Part shown: positions 22,050 to 32,694 of the stretch, piece after piece
Position numbering within the stretch: the stretch's first letter is position 1
Layout of the letters: every line of letters starts with the position of its first letter
Assembly (NCBI GenBank): GCA_023053545.1
Contig: JAKZAN010000006.1
Span: forward strand, 4,097,001 to 4,161,000
Source of the DNA: Lepidurus packardi
Taxonomy: Eukaryota > Arthropoda > Branchiopoda > Notostraca > Triopsidae
Length of the DNA stretch: 64,000 nt
Direction of reading: 5' to 3'
Made by a program: the position numbers and the translations under genes
The notes under the pieces: model-generated
What the model saw: the letters and a program-made list of their open reading frames with translations, nothing else
Told to the model about the DNA's origin: nothing
Databases searched by the model: none

Positions 22050-25000
22050 ATGTTACAAGGCTTGAAACGAGTTGATTACTTGCAAACGGGTTTGCTTTCT
22101 TCACATGGGATACAATTATTCCCATCTCACGGTCCGGGAGCTCAACAGAGAATCGCTGTGGGCGACAAGGACGGAAGATTGCAGATTGTGTCTGTCAGAC
22201 AAGGACAGGCTGCTCCTGACTTTCAAGGCCCCCCAGGGCCTCCCATAGAATGTTTGCAGCTATTTCTACCTCCCGGTAATTGAATTAACCTGTCACTAAA
22301 TGTTTTTCACCCCCAAAAGAAGAACTCATCCCAAAAAGAACAAGAGTTATTGATCTGCTTATTGTATATAGACAACATGCCCGAGAAGGTTTTCATCACT
22401 ACAGGGCAAACCATCAAAGGCTTTAATAAAAAAGGCAAACCATTCTTCAGTTTGGAAACCAACTTATCCGAACCCATCAAACATATGTATAGTGAAAACA
22501 AAATATTAGATTATAGTAGATTTCGTTTATTGTGATCACTAGTTATTAGATCGGACGTTTTATGGAATCAAATTTTAAATGACCGATTCAGAATAATAAA
22601 ATTCGTAGCATTTTAATCGGTTATTAGAATCACACTTTAGGTTATTAATCGGTTATTAGAATCACACTCAAATCTAAACATTTGCCACGAAGGGAAGTGG
22701 CCGTTAAGTTAGGAATTCCTCAATCATCTCTATCAACATTGTTGAAAAATCGTTAGGAAATAAACAATAATGGGTCTAGTGAATCTAGAAAAAGGAAATG
22801 TGCGGAAAGTCTCAAAAAGTAGACGATGCTTTGTTTATTTGCTACATATTTGCGATTTTCGGTTATTAGAATCTCCGTAGTCAATATTCACTTGACAAAT
22901 GTGATCACAATAAGCGGCATCTATTGCATATACAACGTTTCTCATGTGTTTACATTCCATTTTACAAACTAGTTTTTCGTTTGTATTGCTGCAATATATA
23001 GGATCATTGAGGGACCCAATATTCTGGTCTGCAGCAGAATGTGCTACAATTTATATGTCGACGGGAAAGACACTCACTATGTGACTTTGCCTGATGGTAT
23101 TCAGGCCCTTGCCTTACTTCCCACACAGAAAGTATGCTAATGCGTGGAGTTATTTCTCTTTCTCGTCTTTTATGTTGGGCTTGGTGGGAGAAAAGAGTAA
23201 TGTGCAGCCACTTCTTTCTACATAGGTGGGTTTATTGACGCCAATACTGGGATGCAGAGACGGCTGCATCTATGCTCTCAGGGATGCACAAATTCGGCAT
23301 CGTATCCCATTAGGAGACGGCTTGATTCCCACAGCATTTTGCCTCTGGGCTGGTGACGGCGGGCCGTCTGGGGAAGATATTCTGGTCGGGACGGAAGATG
23401 GAAATGTATTACTCTTGACAATAGCTAGGTAAAACTGTTATGTTGCGTTGGTAGTTTAGTCCGCCTCACCAAATTATTGACTTTAGGTCGGGAGGTTATA
23501 TTCAACAGAAGTATACGCCGCCAGCTGGCTTATCAGGAGGCGTAACGTGTTTGACGTGCGTCCGAGATTTAGGCGAAGGCCTGGAAGACCGGGTTATTAT
23601 GTTAGTCGGGAGAGATGATGGCTGTGTCCTGTTCTACGACGTAACTGAAACAAAACAGCCTGCTCCTTTGTTACATACGATAGTAAAAATATGCGTTGGA
23701 GTTGAGCATTTTGAAAAGCCATTTTCTATAGAATGTTGGCGAGAGCATTGTTAGCGTATTGAGCGGCTATATAGGAGCGCCAGGCTCACAGGAAGTGCTG
23801 GTCGCGACATACAAAGGTACCCGTTTCCTGCTCGTTTCGTTTCATGCCCTTTTTATAGTTTTTATTGGTAGGAAGCATTATTGGTTTTACTAGTCATGTA
23901 CCCGCGACCGCACCCACGACGGCACAACGTGTTATATCGTCAAATCGTGCGCAAATCCACGCACTCCATCGCGAGATCGAACAACTCAGTCAACAAATCG
24001 AACTCTCTCGCATGAAACAACAGCAAACTCAATCTTTACAGCCTCCTAAAATCCCTCTTTTAGACAAAGTAACTCTAAACATTTCACTTACCCAATAGTA
24101 CATATTCTACAGTACTATTTACCCTAGTGGACGTTGGTACCAAGTAACGGCAGACACGCGTTAAAGTTGGAATGCCCCTTAGCAATAGACATAGTATTGC
24201 TGCACTGCGATCAGGACGCCATTATCATAGATGTGGATAAAAATGCGGCAGTTTTGACCCTTGATCGGCAGGTATTCAACAGTTCTTTTCGTTTTCAAAT
24301 GCAAAAAAAAAAAAAAGTTATCAATACAAAGTTTCTAGGAAAATGGTGTATTGGCATTGTACCGTTGTCAGTCGAATACTACGTCCCTAGACATTCAATT
24401 GTCCTGGGCTGAAGGGAAGCGACCGGGGAGTTTACTCGTCTACGTCTTACCTCATATTACTCCTAAATGCACTCTAGTCCGCAGTTACGCAATGAAACCT
24501 ATGCATTGCCATAAACGGTTTGAAGCGCCCGTGCCCCCTTTACCTTTGCCTTTATCTGTTCGAGTTCAGGGGCATTTTATTGCAGAAGATGTTCATAATT
24601 GGGTAGGCGCGTGCATGGAGGACTCGCCTATGGTCATGTCCGAGGAGCAGAATGATATCTGGTTTAAGTCCTGTCTTACCAACACCCATTTGCGAGTGCA
24701 ATTCAGGTATGGATGCTAAAGCCAAGATTTAAACTCTTTTACCCTATTTTCTTTCTAAGCAGCCGTGGGCAGGCTGAATTTACTGCTGATAATCTCGTTC
24801 CGTTAGCAATATTGCAAGAAGCAATCTCGGATGCTGCTACCTCCAGGAGCATTTTGCTCGACATGAATGTCGAATTGGGAGATAAAGGCTGGCTCTTAAC
24901 CTTGAAGAGTTTCCTTGGCGTTTTATCCCAAGAACGCGAACGTAAGCGACTGGGTCAAATGGATACGATCTTGGCGGAGTTGATATTAAACGAATCGGAT

Positions 25001-25348
25001 TCCATGATCCAAAGCCAGTTGCGAGATTTATGGCCTGGAAGCCATAGCGATTCGTCCCGGATCTCTGACGTCCACGTTTTTAAAGGTGTTAATAAGTCCT
25101 TATAGGCTTAAGAGCTTTCCTTCTAACTTTATTAATCTTGTATTCTTCCTTTCGTTTTTTTTTTTATTTTATTTTTTTTATTTTTATTGGGGTTAGAAAA
25201 CATCGTTTGTCTGCTTCAAGCCCAGGCCCAGCTCGACGGAAGAACTGTGAGTCAACTGAGTATTACCAAGCTGCGGAGTTTGCTGGATGAAGATAATCCA
25301 CGATGGGTCTCAAATGTGATTAGTGTTTTCCATGAACTCTTTGCATGA
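22050..25348 (+). CDS. BBS7: Bardet-Biedl syndrome 7 protein (BBSome subunit)
   Basis: Eleven exons: 22050-22275, 22372-22486, 23002-23131, 23226-23428, 23487-23682, 23732-23816, 23872-24068, 24128-24271, 24339-24706, 24763-25085, 25197-25348; 712 residues against 715 in human. The N-terminal beta-propeller shows RVDYLQTGLLSSHG, AVGDKDGRL, FSLETNLSEPIK and MLVGRDDGCVLFYD. A coiled coil (HALHREIEQLSQQIELSRMK) follows, then GAE-like and platform domains with DVDKNAAVL, ALYRCQSNTTSL and GHFIAEDVHNWV. BBS7 is part of the BBSome coat, which moves membrane proteins in and out of cilia. Intron 7 is inferred from frame: donor at 24069, acceptor before 24128. A transposon remnant fills most of intron 2. 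AATAAA lies at 25389. Confidence 0.93.
22530..22910 (+). mobile_element. Pogo/Tigger-like (Tc1-mariner) element remnant in BBS7 intron 2
   Basis: The element begins TTGTGATCAC and ends GTGATCACAA, an inverted repeat of at least 10 bp, and is flanked on both sides by TA (22528-22529 and 22911-22912), the hallmark target duplication of Tc1/mariner transposons. A word ggttattagaatc recurs inside. At about 22677-22760 the plus strand encodes LPRREVAVKLGIPQSSLSTL, the helix-turn-helix of CENP-B/pogo transposases. It is followed by a stop (about 22754), SRKRKCAESL, another stop, and VDDALF in a shifted frame. The copy is dead and internally deleted (381 bp). Confidence 0.75.
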
Positions 25349-25665
25349 GTTTGTAATAATGCTGGCTTAGTGATGAATGTAATGTACAAATAAAGACGCA
25401 TGTCGCCTCTTGGCTACCTGTTGGGCCTGGCTTGTGTTTGCGTTTGACGTCAGCGTTTGTGGGAATCAATACAGCGTCTGCTCGAGCTATTGATTAGCAC
25501 TCCGCTACCAGGTTGCTCCGTTTCCGTTCAGTCAGTGCTAGTCGTCCTACATGGCTGGGAAGAATGGAGGTCCCCACCGTAAACAGGTTTAATAGCTTTA
25601 AGTTTTCATTTTCGTTTACTGGCAAGATTACATGTTACCCTCTCACTATTTGGCTTTTATTACAG
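25349..25665. other. Short BBS7 to ORP gap containing the unresolved ORP 5' end
   Basis: A polyadenylation signal AATAAA for BBS7 lies at 25389-25394. The N-terminal exon of the downstream gene should be near 25540-25590, where an ATG (25550) opens MAGKNGGPHRKQ before a GT. That frame does not join the next exon cleanly. Confidence 0.5.
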
Positions 25666-27714
25666 AACGTCGCTACCAGCCCCGGCAATACAGCGCGATG
25701 TTAGTGTATGGTCAGTGGTACGGCAAGCTGTGGGCCAAGATTTATCCAAAATCACAGTGCCAGTGACTTATAATGAGCCTTTGTCCTTTTTACAAAGATT
25801 GGCAGAGTATATGGAATATTCCGCTTTATTAGAGTACGCTGCTCAACAAACAGATCCTTTAATTAGACTGCAGGTACACATTGTGCCTTTAGGGCATGTT
25901 TTCATCTATCATACTACACAACATTACCTCTTCGCGTAAGACCAAACCTTAATTGATGTTTTGTATACAGTATGTCGCTGCCTTTGCTGTCAGTGGGTTG
26001 TCAAGTAATTGGGAGCGACTAGGTAAACCTTTCAACCCTTTACTCCACGAGACTTATCAACTTACCCGCGACAATTTCCGGTAAGAGCTCCTCGACCAGA
26101 CTCACCTTGTCTTCAAATTACTTAATTTCCTTTATTGCGCCAGCTTTGTCGCCGAACAAGTTTCACATCATCCTCCGGTGTCGGCCTTCCATGCTAGTTC
26201 CTTAATGGGACATTACCTTTTCCATGGTGCTATCCAGCCTAAAATTCGTTTCTGGGCCAAGAGCTTAGAAGTTCAGCCCAAAGGAACCTTAACTCTAGAG
26301 TTGCCTCAGTAAGTAATAAATTTCATATCTTCAAATGAATTTTTCACAGCTTTTCCACGACCTGCTTGGTTTTCCGAGCCTAAAACAATGTTGTTTTCTC
26401 CTTTGTCTGGATGTAAATGAGTTTTCATCCGTTTTTTCTTTAGGGTACCTAATTGTGTAGTAATTTGGGGGTAGAAATTCGTTATTCTGCAGCACAGAAA
26501 AGTTAATTTTGCTTTTGAAGTTTCTGCTCCTTTGTATTCCTTGTTAATCCTTTTTTGGAGGCAATCCAATTTTCGTTGCTTCCCAAGCATCTAAAAAAAT
26601 GTAGTAATCAAACTTTAAACGTAGAATTACTATTTAAGCGTTTGGGCTAAAAGCCAACGAGGTTGATGTTATTCAAGCAATTACATTATAGATGGGGCGA
26701 ATCATATACGTGGGGTGGTGTGCATTGCTGTATACATAATATACTAGCTGGCCAGCCATGGATGGAACAATGTGGCACTATGGAAGTCGTGTGCCATAAA
26801 AGTGGTTCTACGGCATGTCGCGCCACACTTACTTTTAAAAGCGATGGTACCGGCAGCGGACGGGACTTGCATCACGTGGACGGGTTTATTTACGATGAAG
26901 CTCAGTACTGCCAAGCCTATTTGTATGGTAGCTGGAAAGAGGCTTTATATGCGACAGATATGGCTAGCTATGAAGAGCGCCACAACTCCAAGAAACGCGA
27001 GCAAGAATTGAAAAGAGCTAGCAGCAACATGACTGGAAGTCCAGTTCGAGCCTCCAAAGCTTTACTAGCGAAATTCCACAGCTTGTCTCTACGTCACAGT
27101 TCTTCTGACATTGAGGTACGATTACGTTTCTCCTAATCCTATGTTCTCCTAATCCATCACTTTTCTCGTCATCGCACTTGAAAGTTGGCCTTTCATTGTT
27201 GGTTTGAGTCTTGATCTGAAAGTTTACTTTTCATTCTTGGGATGTTTTTCTCTCTTTTCTTTGCGTGCCGTCATAGCCGAACGATGACTCGCCATTTGAT
27301 GGCGACGGGTCGGTAATTCCCTTGGGTCGACCAGCATCGCCGCTTTTACCCAACTCGCGCATACTTTGGTCGGCACAACCTCGGCCTTCAGACTCTTCAA
27401 AATACTATCATTTTACCAACTTTACTCTGAACCTCAACGCGTTACCTACGGATCTATCCAAGTTGTGCCCTACTGACAGTCGTTTGAGACCAGATATACG
27501 TAGCATGGAGAACGGACTAATAGAGGAAGCTGGAGTACAGAAATCTCGTTTGGAAGAAAAACAGCGGCTAGCAAAGAAGGCTCGGAAGCTCCGGAAAGAG
27601 AAAGAGATGCCAAGATGGTTTGCTCTTGGCACAAATCCCTATATCCAGCAAGAAGATTGGCAATACTCAGGAGGCTTTTGGGACGGAAACTACAAGGACT
27701 TTGATATTTTCTAG
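25666..27714 (+). CDS. OSBPL2: Oxysterol-binding-protein-related protein, ORP1/ORP2 type
   Basis: Supported exons: 25666-25873, 25971-26080, 26144-26308, 26692-27115, 27277-27714; 447 residues plus an unresolved short N-terminus. The lipid-binding ORD begins at once: SLPAPAIQRDVSVWSVVRQ, TYNEPLSFLQRL, GKPFNPLLHETYQL, the OSBP signature EQVSHHPPVSAFH, ESYTWGGVHCCIHNI, DSRLRPDIRSMENG and a helical RLEEKQRLAKKARK. These proteins move sterols and PI4P between membranes. No PH domain or ankyrin repeats are seen, so the short ORP2 form fits best. An FFAT motif cannot be judged because the N-terminus is missing. The fourth exon carries a Ser/Lys-rich insert (KRASSNMTGSPVRASKALL), and the fifth ends WDGNYKDFDIF. 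Confidence 0.9.
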
Positions 27715-28927
27715 AGCTAGACATCATTAAAGATGATGATCTCTAGGGCTAGAGACCATTACAGGGGGACATATCCGAAATATGGAAAAAAGTATATCAG
27801 AGCAGATTAATTGTTTACACAGGTAATATAGTAAAGTCATAGAACGCCATGGGATTATTGGGGCATTGTGTTTTAAGTAGTTGAATGGAAGATACTGTGG
27901 CTACCGTGCTTGTTCGTTAGAGTATTATATTCTCCCGCAATGTGAACTGAAAGCCGACCAGTTGCACCTGTGGTAAGTGTACGCAAATGTAATCGATTGG
28001 AAAAAAGCCCTTTATGTACCCGGTTCCCTCTGGATATTTTTGTTTTCCTGGTCAGTTAGAATGTGCACGTGTAGCACATGCAAACCAGCAATAAACATGC
28101 AACAGGGAGCAATATCGGATTCCTTCGGTGTTAGCTACAAGAGCTTTATTTTTGCAAATTTTTCTCCCTTTATAATCTTTTTGAAATATTAAATTTCTTC
28201 TTCATAAAGACGTCCAAAGCAAGCACGTTCCCCGGGAAAAAAAAATGAAAAACCTAACATAAGCTAACCTAATTCATTTCCAATCCAACTACGAATTTTC
28301 AACTCGAATTTTCAACTAAGGTTCTCCGTTAAAAACCACCAGCGCGATATATGACATCCTTTTGTCAGCTTTGTCTGAGAACGTTTGACAACATATGACA
28401 GAAGAGTGTCATTAATTGACCAGCGGGTTTTTACCGGAGAACCTATTGGCCCGAACAATCTTGCAAGCTGCACTTCCTAGCGGTAAGGTCCGTAAGTGAG
28501 CAGTACAAGATCGTTTTCTTTTATCTAATAAATTTGTTTGTTGTGATGGTGAATAGTAACTACGCAAAGAAGCTGGGTCGATCCCAAATTTCTATGCCCT
28601 TTTCATTGGATAGGACTCTGAACTTCTAACTAGACCGGCGTATAAATTATCTGTTATAAGCGTTATATCCTAGATAAGCTGATAATAGCAGTCTCTATGC
28701 TCACTTCTAAGCACAATCACGAATCAGAATCACAAAAAAACTGAAAGGAAGTCCTACATTTCTGTCTGCTCCTCGACAAGTATATATTCTTTTTCTTCCG
28801 CATGAAATAGAGTTCTAAAATCTACCATAATTCCCTTTTTTAGAGACAAACGCCACTCCACAACCTTTCGACATTCGAAACTATCTTCAGCGTTTTATCC
28901 AGTTAAACAAAAACGTTTGCTACAAGA
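27715..28927. other. Intergenic region with a MITE-like palindrome
   Basis: No gene is supported. The open frame at 27977-28192 looks accidental. The inverted-repeat element at 28319-28444 is listed separately, and telomere-like ctaacct words sit just before it. Confidence 0.5.
28319..28444. mobile_element. MITE-like element with 18 bp terminal inverted repeats
   Basis: The left end reads GGTTCTCCGTTAAAAACC (from 28320). The reverse complement of the right end reads GGTTCTCCGGTAAAAACC, one mismatch in 18. TA lies close to both ends, though exact duplications are not certain. The roughly 125 bp body is partly self-complementary and has no open frame. This fits a small non-autonomous DNA transposon. 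Confidence 0.55.
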
Positions 28928-29923
28928 ATGAATTGTCTGAAGATAGCAACTACAGCATTCCATGGCATAGCAGTGGCAACTCTAGGATATGGAGTTTATT
29001 ATGAATTTACCAAAATGCAAGTACCACCCGAATTCGCAGCTGCAATATCTGGATTTGGTGGTAAATTAAAGTACCTCACGATTTGGGATGTGGTAATTAA
29101 GCATGCCAAATTATACGAACAGTGTAACCCAAAGCGTTAAGTTCGATCTTTTTCTTAGTTGTTACAGTTCGGCTTCTTTCTGCTGTGCTTCCTCGATGAC
29201 ATACGAAGCTTATTGACAAGTAAAAGCCAAAAGAAAACTGCCAAACAGTCAAACTGCGTATTGGATGTAACATTTGCTTCTCTGGTCTTCCCGCTTGGAA
29301 ATGTAAGATCAACATTTAAGTTTTTTGCATAGTTAGTACCATGACGATCTGGTTAGTTTGTCGCTCTTACATTTTGGAGTATTTGGGCAGTGGATCGCGA
29401 GCTCATTCTACCTGCTTCCATGGATGCTTTTTACCCTTCGTGGCTGAACCACGTAATGCACACCAGCATTGTACCCTTTGATTTCATTGAGCTCGCGCTC
29501 GTAAATCACATTTTCCCATCTCGAAGCTTGGGAATTGCTATTCTAGTCCTGTTCATGTTGACGTATCTCATCTGGTAAAGTACCCTTCTGTGCAAAAACG
29601 AGAAACTTTATAATGATAAATCAATTATAGGACCCTTTTCATAGCCTATTACGGAGGCTTTTGGGTGTACCCAATCTTGGAGTACCTGGATTGGGGTTCA
29701 AGGAGTTTGTTTATCTTGGGATGCGTGACTATTACCGTTATTTTATATTTGACTGGCGAGTTGTGCTCCTATCTCGTCTGGGGTTCTATAGGTAAGCTAT
29801 ACACAGCAGGAATGGTAATTTCACCTCCTAATTCACGGATTTTAAATATATTTCACAGGAAAAGTACAAGTCGTCAGGCAACCAGTCAAGGGCCGCAAAA
29901 TTTCGCAGAAGAAACAATTCTGA
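28928..29923 (+). CDS. AIG1: AIG1/ADTRP-family multi-pass hydrolase
   Basis: Five exons: 28928-29092, 29159-29302, 29357-29574, 29631-29791, 29859-29923; 250 residues. The order of hydrophobic segments and the anchors KYLTIWDV, FFLLCFLDD, FWSIWAVDREL, SWLNHVMHTSI, FPSRSLGI, GGFWVYPILEYL and LTGELCSYLVWG match AIG1/ADTRP. Vertebrate members hydrolyse branched fatty-acid esters of hydroxy fatty acids, using a membrane Thr and His. The equivalents here are Thr51 (in YLT) and a His in WLNH (about 135), both present. The acceptors of introns 1 and 2 were chosen because only ttcttag at 29158 and ggttag at 29356 restore the family alignment. The C-tail is basic. Confidence 0.9.
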
Positions 29924-30075
29924 TTTGGTCTTTTTTTACGATGCTGCTTTTAGTGCGTAAAGCGAAGGGGCATTTCAATACAGAAATAGTCCATATGAAA
30001 AACACGAATTTTAAAAAAATGCGGTGAAAATTACTTTACAATTTACTACGAATTTAAACCTTCAAACACCAAGCT

Positions 30076-32033
30076 TTACGCAAAAAAGTGGCAAGAAACA
30101 CTTAACTCGGTAGCAAAACTCACGAGCGAAACGAGTACACCTATACCCCACACAATAAAAAGACCTTGTAACTTGTATAACGTTAACACGATAGCATCCT
30201 CTTGCTCGTTGTTATAATACGTATGGTGTACGGTCGCCATGTTTTTGCTTTCGATCACTGCGGTTTGCTTCCACATAGTGAGTAACCCAGTTTCGTGTAA
30301 TCTTAACAGGTAAGTATTGAGTGGTTCCAGGAGCGGGGAATGTTGTTGCAGAGCGATGGAAATGGGGAACGTTATGTGACACTCTTTCATGGTATGCAAG
30401 GTTGGGCGGCCATATTTGTCCAAATACATTGTGGAGCGGATAAAATCATTCCAGAGTTTTGTTTCGAAAAACGCAAATGTGCCATTAGCCACGCGCTCTA
30501 TATCGACATTATTCTCGTTGGTAATGCTATGGTATCGTTCAGCCAACTCCCGTGCATGTGGGTCCACAGACTCGGAAAAGTACGGCAAGATATCCCCCCA
30601 GCAACCCCACGCCAAACCACTATTTGCTAAACCTTTCAAGGTATCCAACGGTGGATTGTTGACCGGTATCGACAGAAAAGCTGTCAAGGAGGCGCGGTAG
30701 GACAAGGTAATCAAAAAGAAGAAGGTCCACGCAAACGAGATGTAAATACGCAAAGGCCATCGACTACGATCATCCATGCTTGGACACCCCGTTAGCATTT
30801 GTACGGTATAAAAGGCGGCCAATCCAGGTTGTTGGTAAAAGGGACCAGGACTTTGTCCTAAGACCCAGGAATAAACGTTCGCCAACAACCAGATAGAAAG
30901 GCTGGCGAAAAGGACAGAAATTAACGACACGATCCACGCCGTTGTGCTAAACGGCTGAACCAACGCCTGAAAAAGTTTAAACATCGTAGAAAAATATTGG
31001 GGAAAATAAAACTTTCGAAGCTTAGACATGTTCGACTGTTTACCTTCCAACGCGGTACCGGTAACGGCGGAGGAGTTAGAAACGTAGTACAAGAAATATC
31101 GTACGGGTACGTCATATCAATCACTTGCAATCGTTCTGGAACCATAAAGAAATCAGCCACGCCGATGTCGACTTTCCTTGCAATTACTTCACCCATGAGA
31201 CCCACCCACGAACCATTGGGCAATTGGTGGCCCCATTTGTTGTTATCTGTGGATTCCGCGATCTTGAGGTCCAACTGCGCTCGCTCGGCAAACGTGCGAA
31301 TCAAAAGGGCGTCATGGCCGGAGTAACGAAGGACTGGATCGGGTTCTTTCTGATTAATGATAATACTCGGTGGAAATTCGAACATGCACGCCGTAATCGT
31401 TTTATTGGGTACTACATGACCGGGAAAATAGGAGGCATATGCTTGTGGTTCGGTGAAATGTGTACCGTTCCAAGAATAAACGGTCGGCTGTTCGTTGTAC
31501 CGAGTTTTGTAGATTCGGTACCGGGAAATAAGACTGGGTACGCGATTTTGTTCACGTTTTATGTACAAAACGGTTCCCAAGTGGCTAATTACGGGGTCTA
31601 TAATTAGCTTTTCAATACTACTGCCGTAACGGTTGTCCAGAAAGATAAACATACCCCTTCTGTTGACACTAGAGAATCTCACCGCATCTAATAAAAACTT
31701 AACGGCTTGTGTTAGACCCCAGCTGTTGTCGAAGGAAAAAACGTGAAGGCGACAGCTCTCATGTAAAAGTTTCTTAGCATTGCTAATGGCTTTCTGGTGC
31801 AACTCGCTTCCGAGTTGCTGAATGGAAAACGGAACCGATATCACTTGCAGCGGGAAAGGAATTTTCCCAACCGAGTACAGCGATACACAAGAATATTGCC
31901 CAAATATATTTGTGTCCAAAGCTTTGAAAAGGAGCTGGCTTTGGTAGTAATTGTTACTGAGCAAAGCAGAGTGCGTCTTGCACAACGCTAACGTCGTTAG
32001 TAACAGTAAAAAGGGTAGAGATTTCTGATACAT
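30076..32033 (-). CDS. Divergent ionotropic receptor (IR-type glutamate-receptor relative)
   Basis: Two exons, 32033-31044 and 30966-30076, give 626 residues. A signal peptide (SLPFLLLLTTLALC) is followed directly by a short extracellular region and not by a full amino-terminal domain. The ligand-binding S1 lobe has GHDALLIRTFAERAQ, GSWVGLMGEVIARKVDIGVA, ERLQVIDMTYPYD. Then come TM1 (about 337-362), a pore loop FYTVQMLTG, TM2, and a TM3 reading SYRASLTAFLS in place of the canonical SYTANLAAFLT. S2 and TM4 follow. IRs are protostome chemosensory and related cation channels. The ligand cannot be predicted. S1 keeps the Arg near the canonical amino-acid-binding site, but the Thr two residues before it is not conserved. 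The gene is head-to-head with MRPL16. Confidence 0.86.
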
Positions 32034-32694
32034 TACGACAGACTACAGAGACGTTGACTAAGAGCATTCAAGCGGCCTCCTGAGCTTATAAACCAATCCA
32101 ATACGTGATGCTGCAATTAGGAATCGTTCTTCTGTACTTAAGCAGATAAAAGAGACTTGAAGTTTGCATGAGACAGAATGATTGCTACTGCATATATAAG
32201 CGACTGGTATTTTTTCTAGTTATTTGAAACAGCACGACATCTTAATCACGCCAGTGAATGTAACAAAAATGCCAAAAAGAAAACGACAGCCTTCTTGCCG
32301 TGATTGTTAGTCAACTCCCAAGCTGGGTGGGAGATAAAGAAGGTAATATTGATATACGATAAGAATTATGTAGAGAATCTAGGCATTTATTGAAGAAAAA
32401 GCCTTTCAAATTGTCTTTCATAATTGACGCTTGCGTTTTCGGGAGGTAAAGCATAAAGCTTAGCTTGGTGGCTCAGAAAAGTACTTTTATGCATGCATAC
32501 AAGAGAATTGCCTACCTCTGATCGAGAAAAATCTCGCAAATCGAACACAAAACGCAATCCGGAAGCTGAAAACCCGCGCAAAACGAGAAAGAACTCGGTA
32601 AATAGTCGCTAGATGACACTATGGTTGACTTTACCGACGCACGAGTTCCTCGGTAAATAAAATAATAAATACAGCCGGCAGTAAGGATCTGGAA
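32034..32694. promoter_or_regulatory. Divergent promoter region, ionotropic receptor and MRPL16
   Basis: The 661 bp lie between two start codons pointing away from each other. On the minus strand a CCAAT-inverse (ggattgg) next to ttataag at about 32084-32097 could be the receptor promoter. No other element is recognised. Confidence 0.4.
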
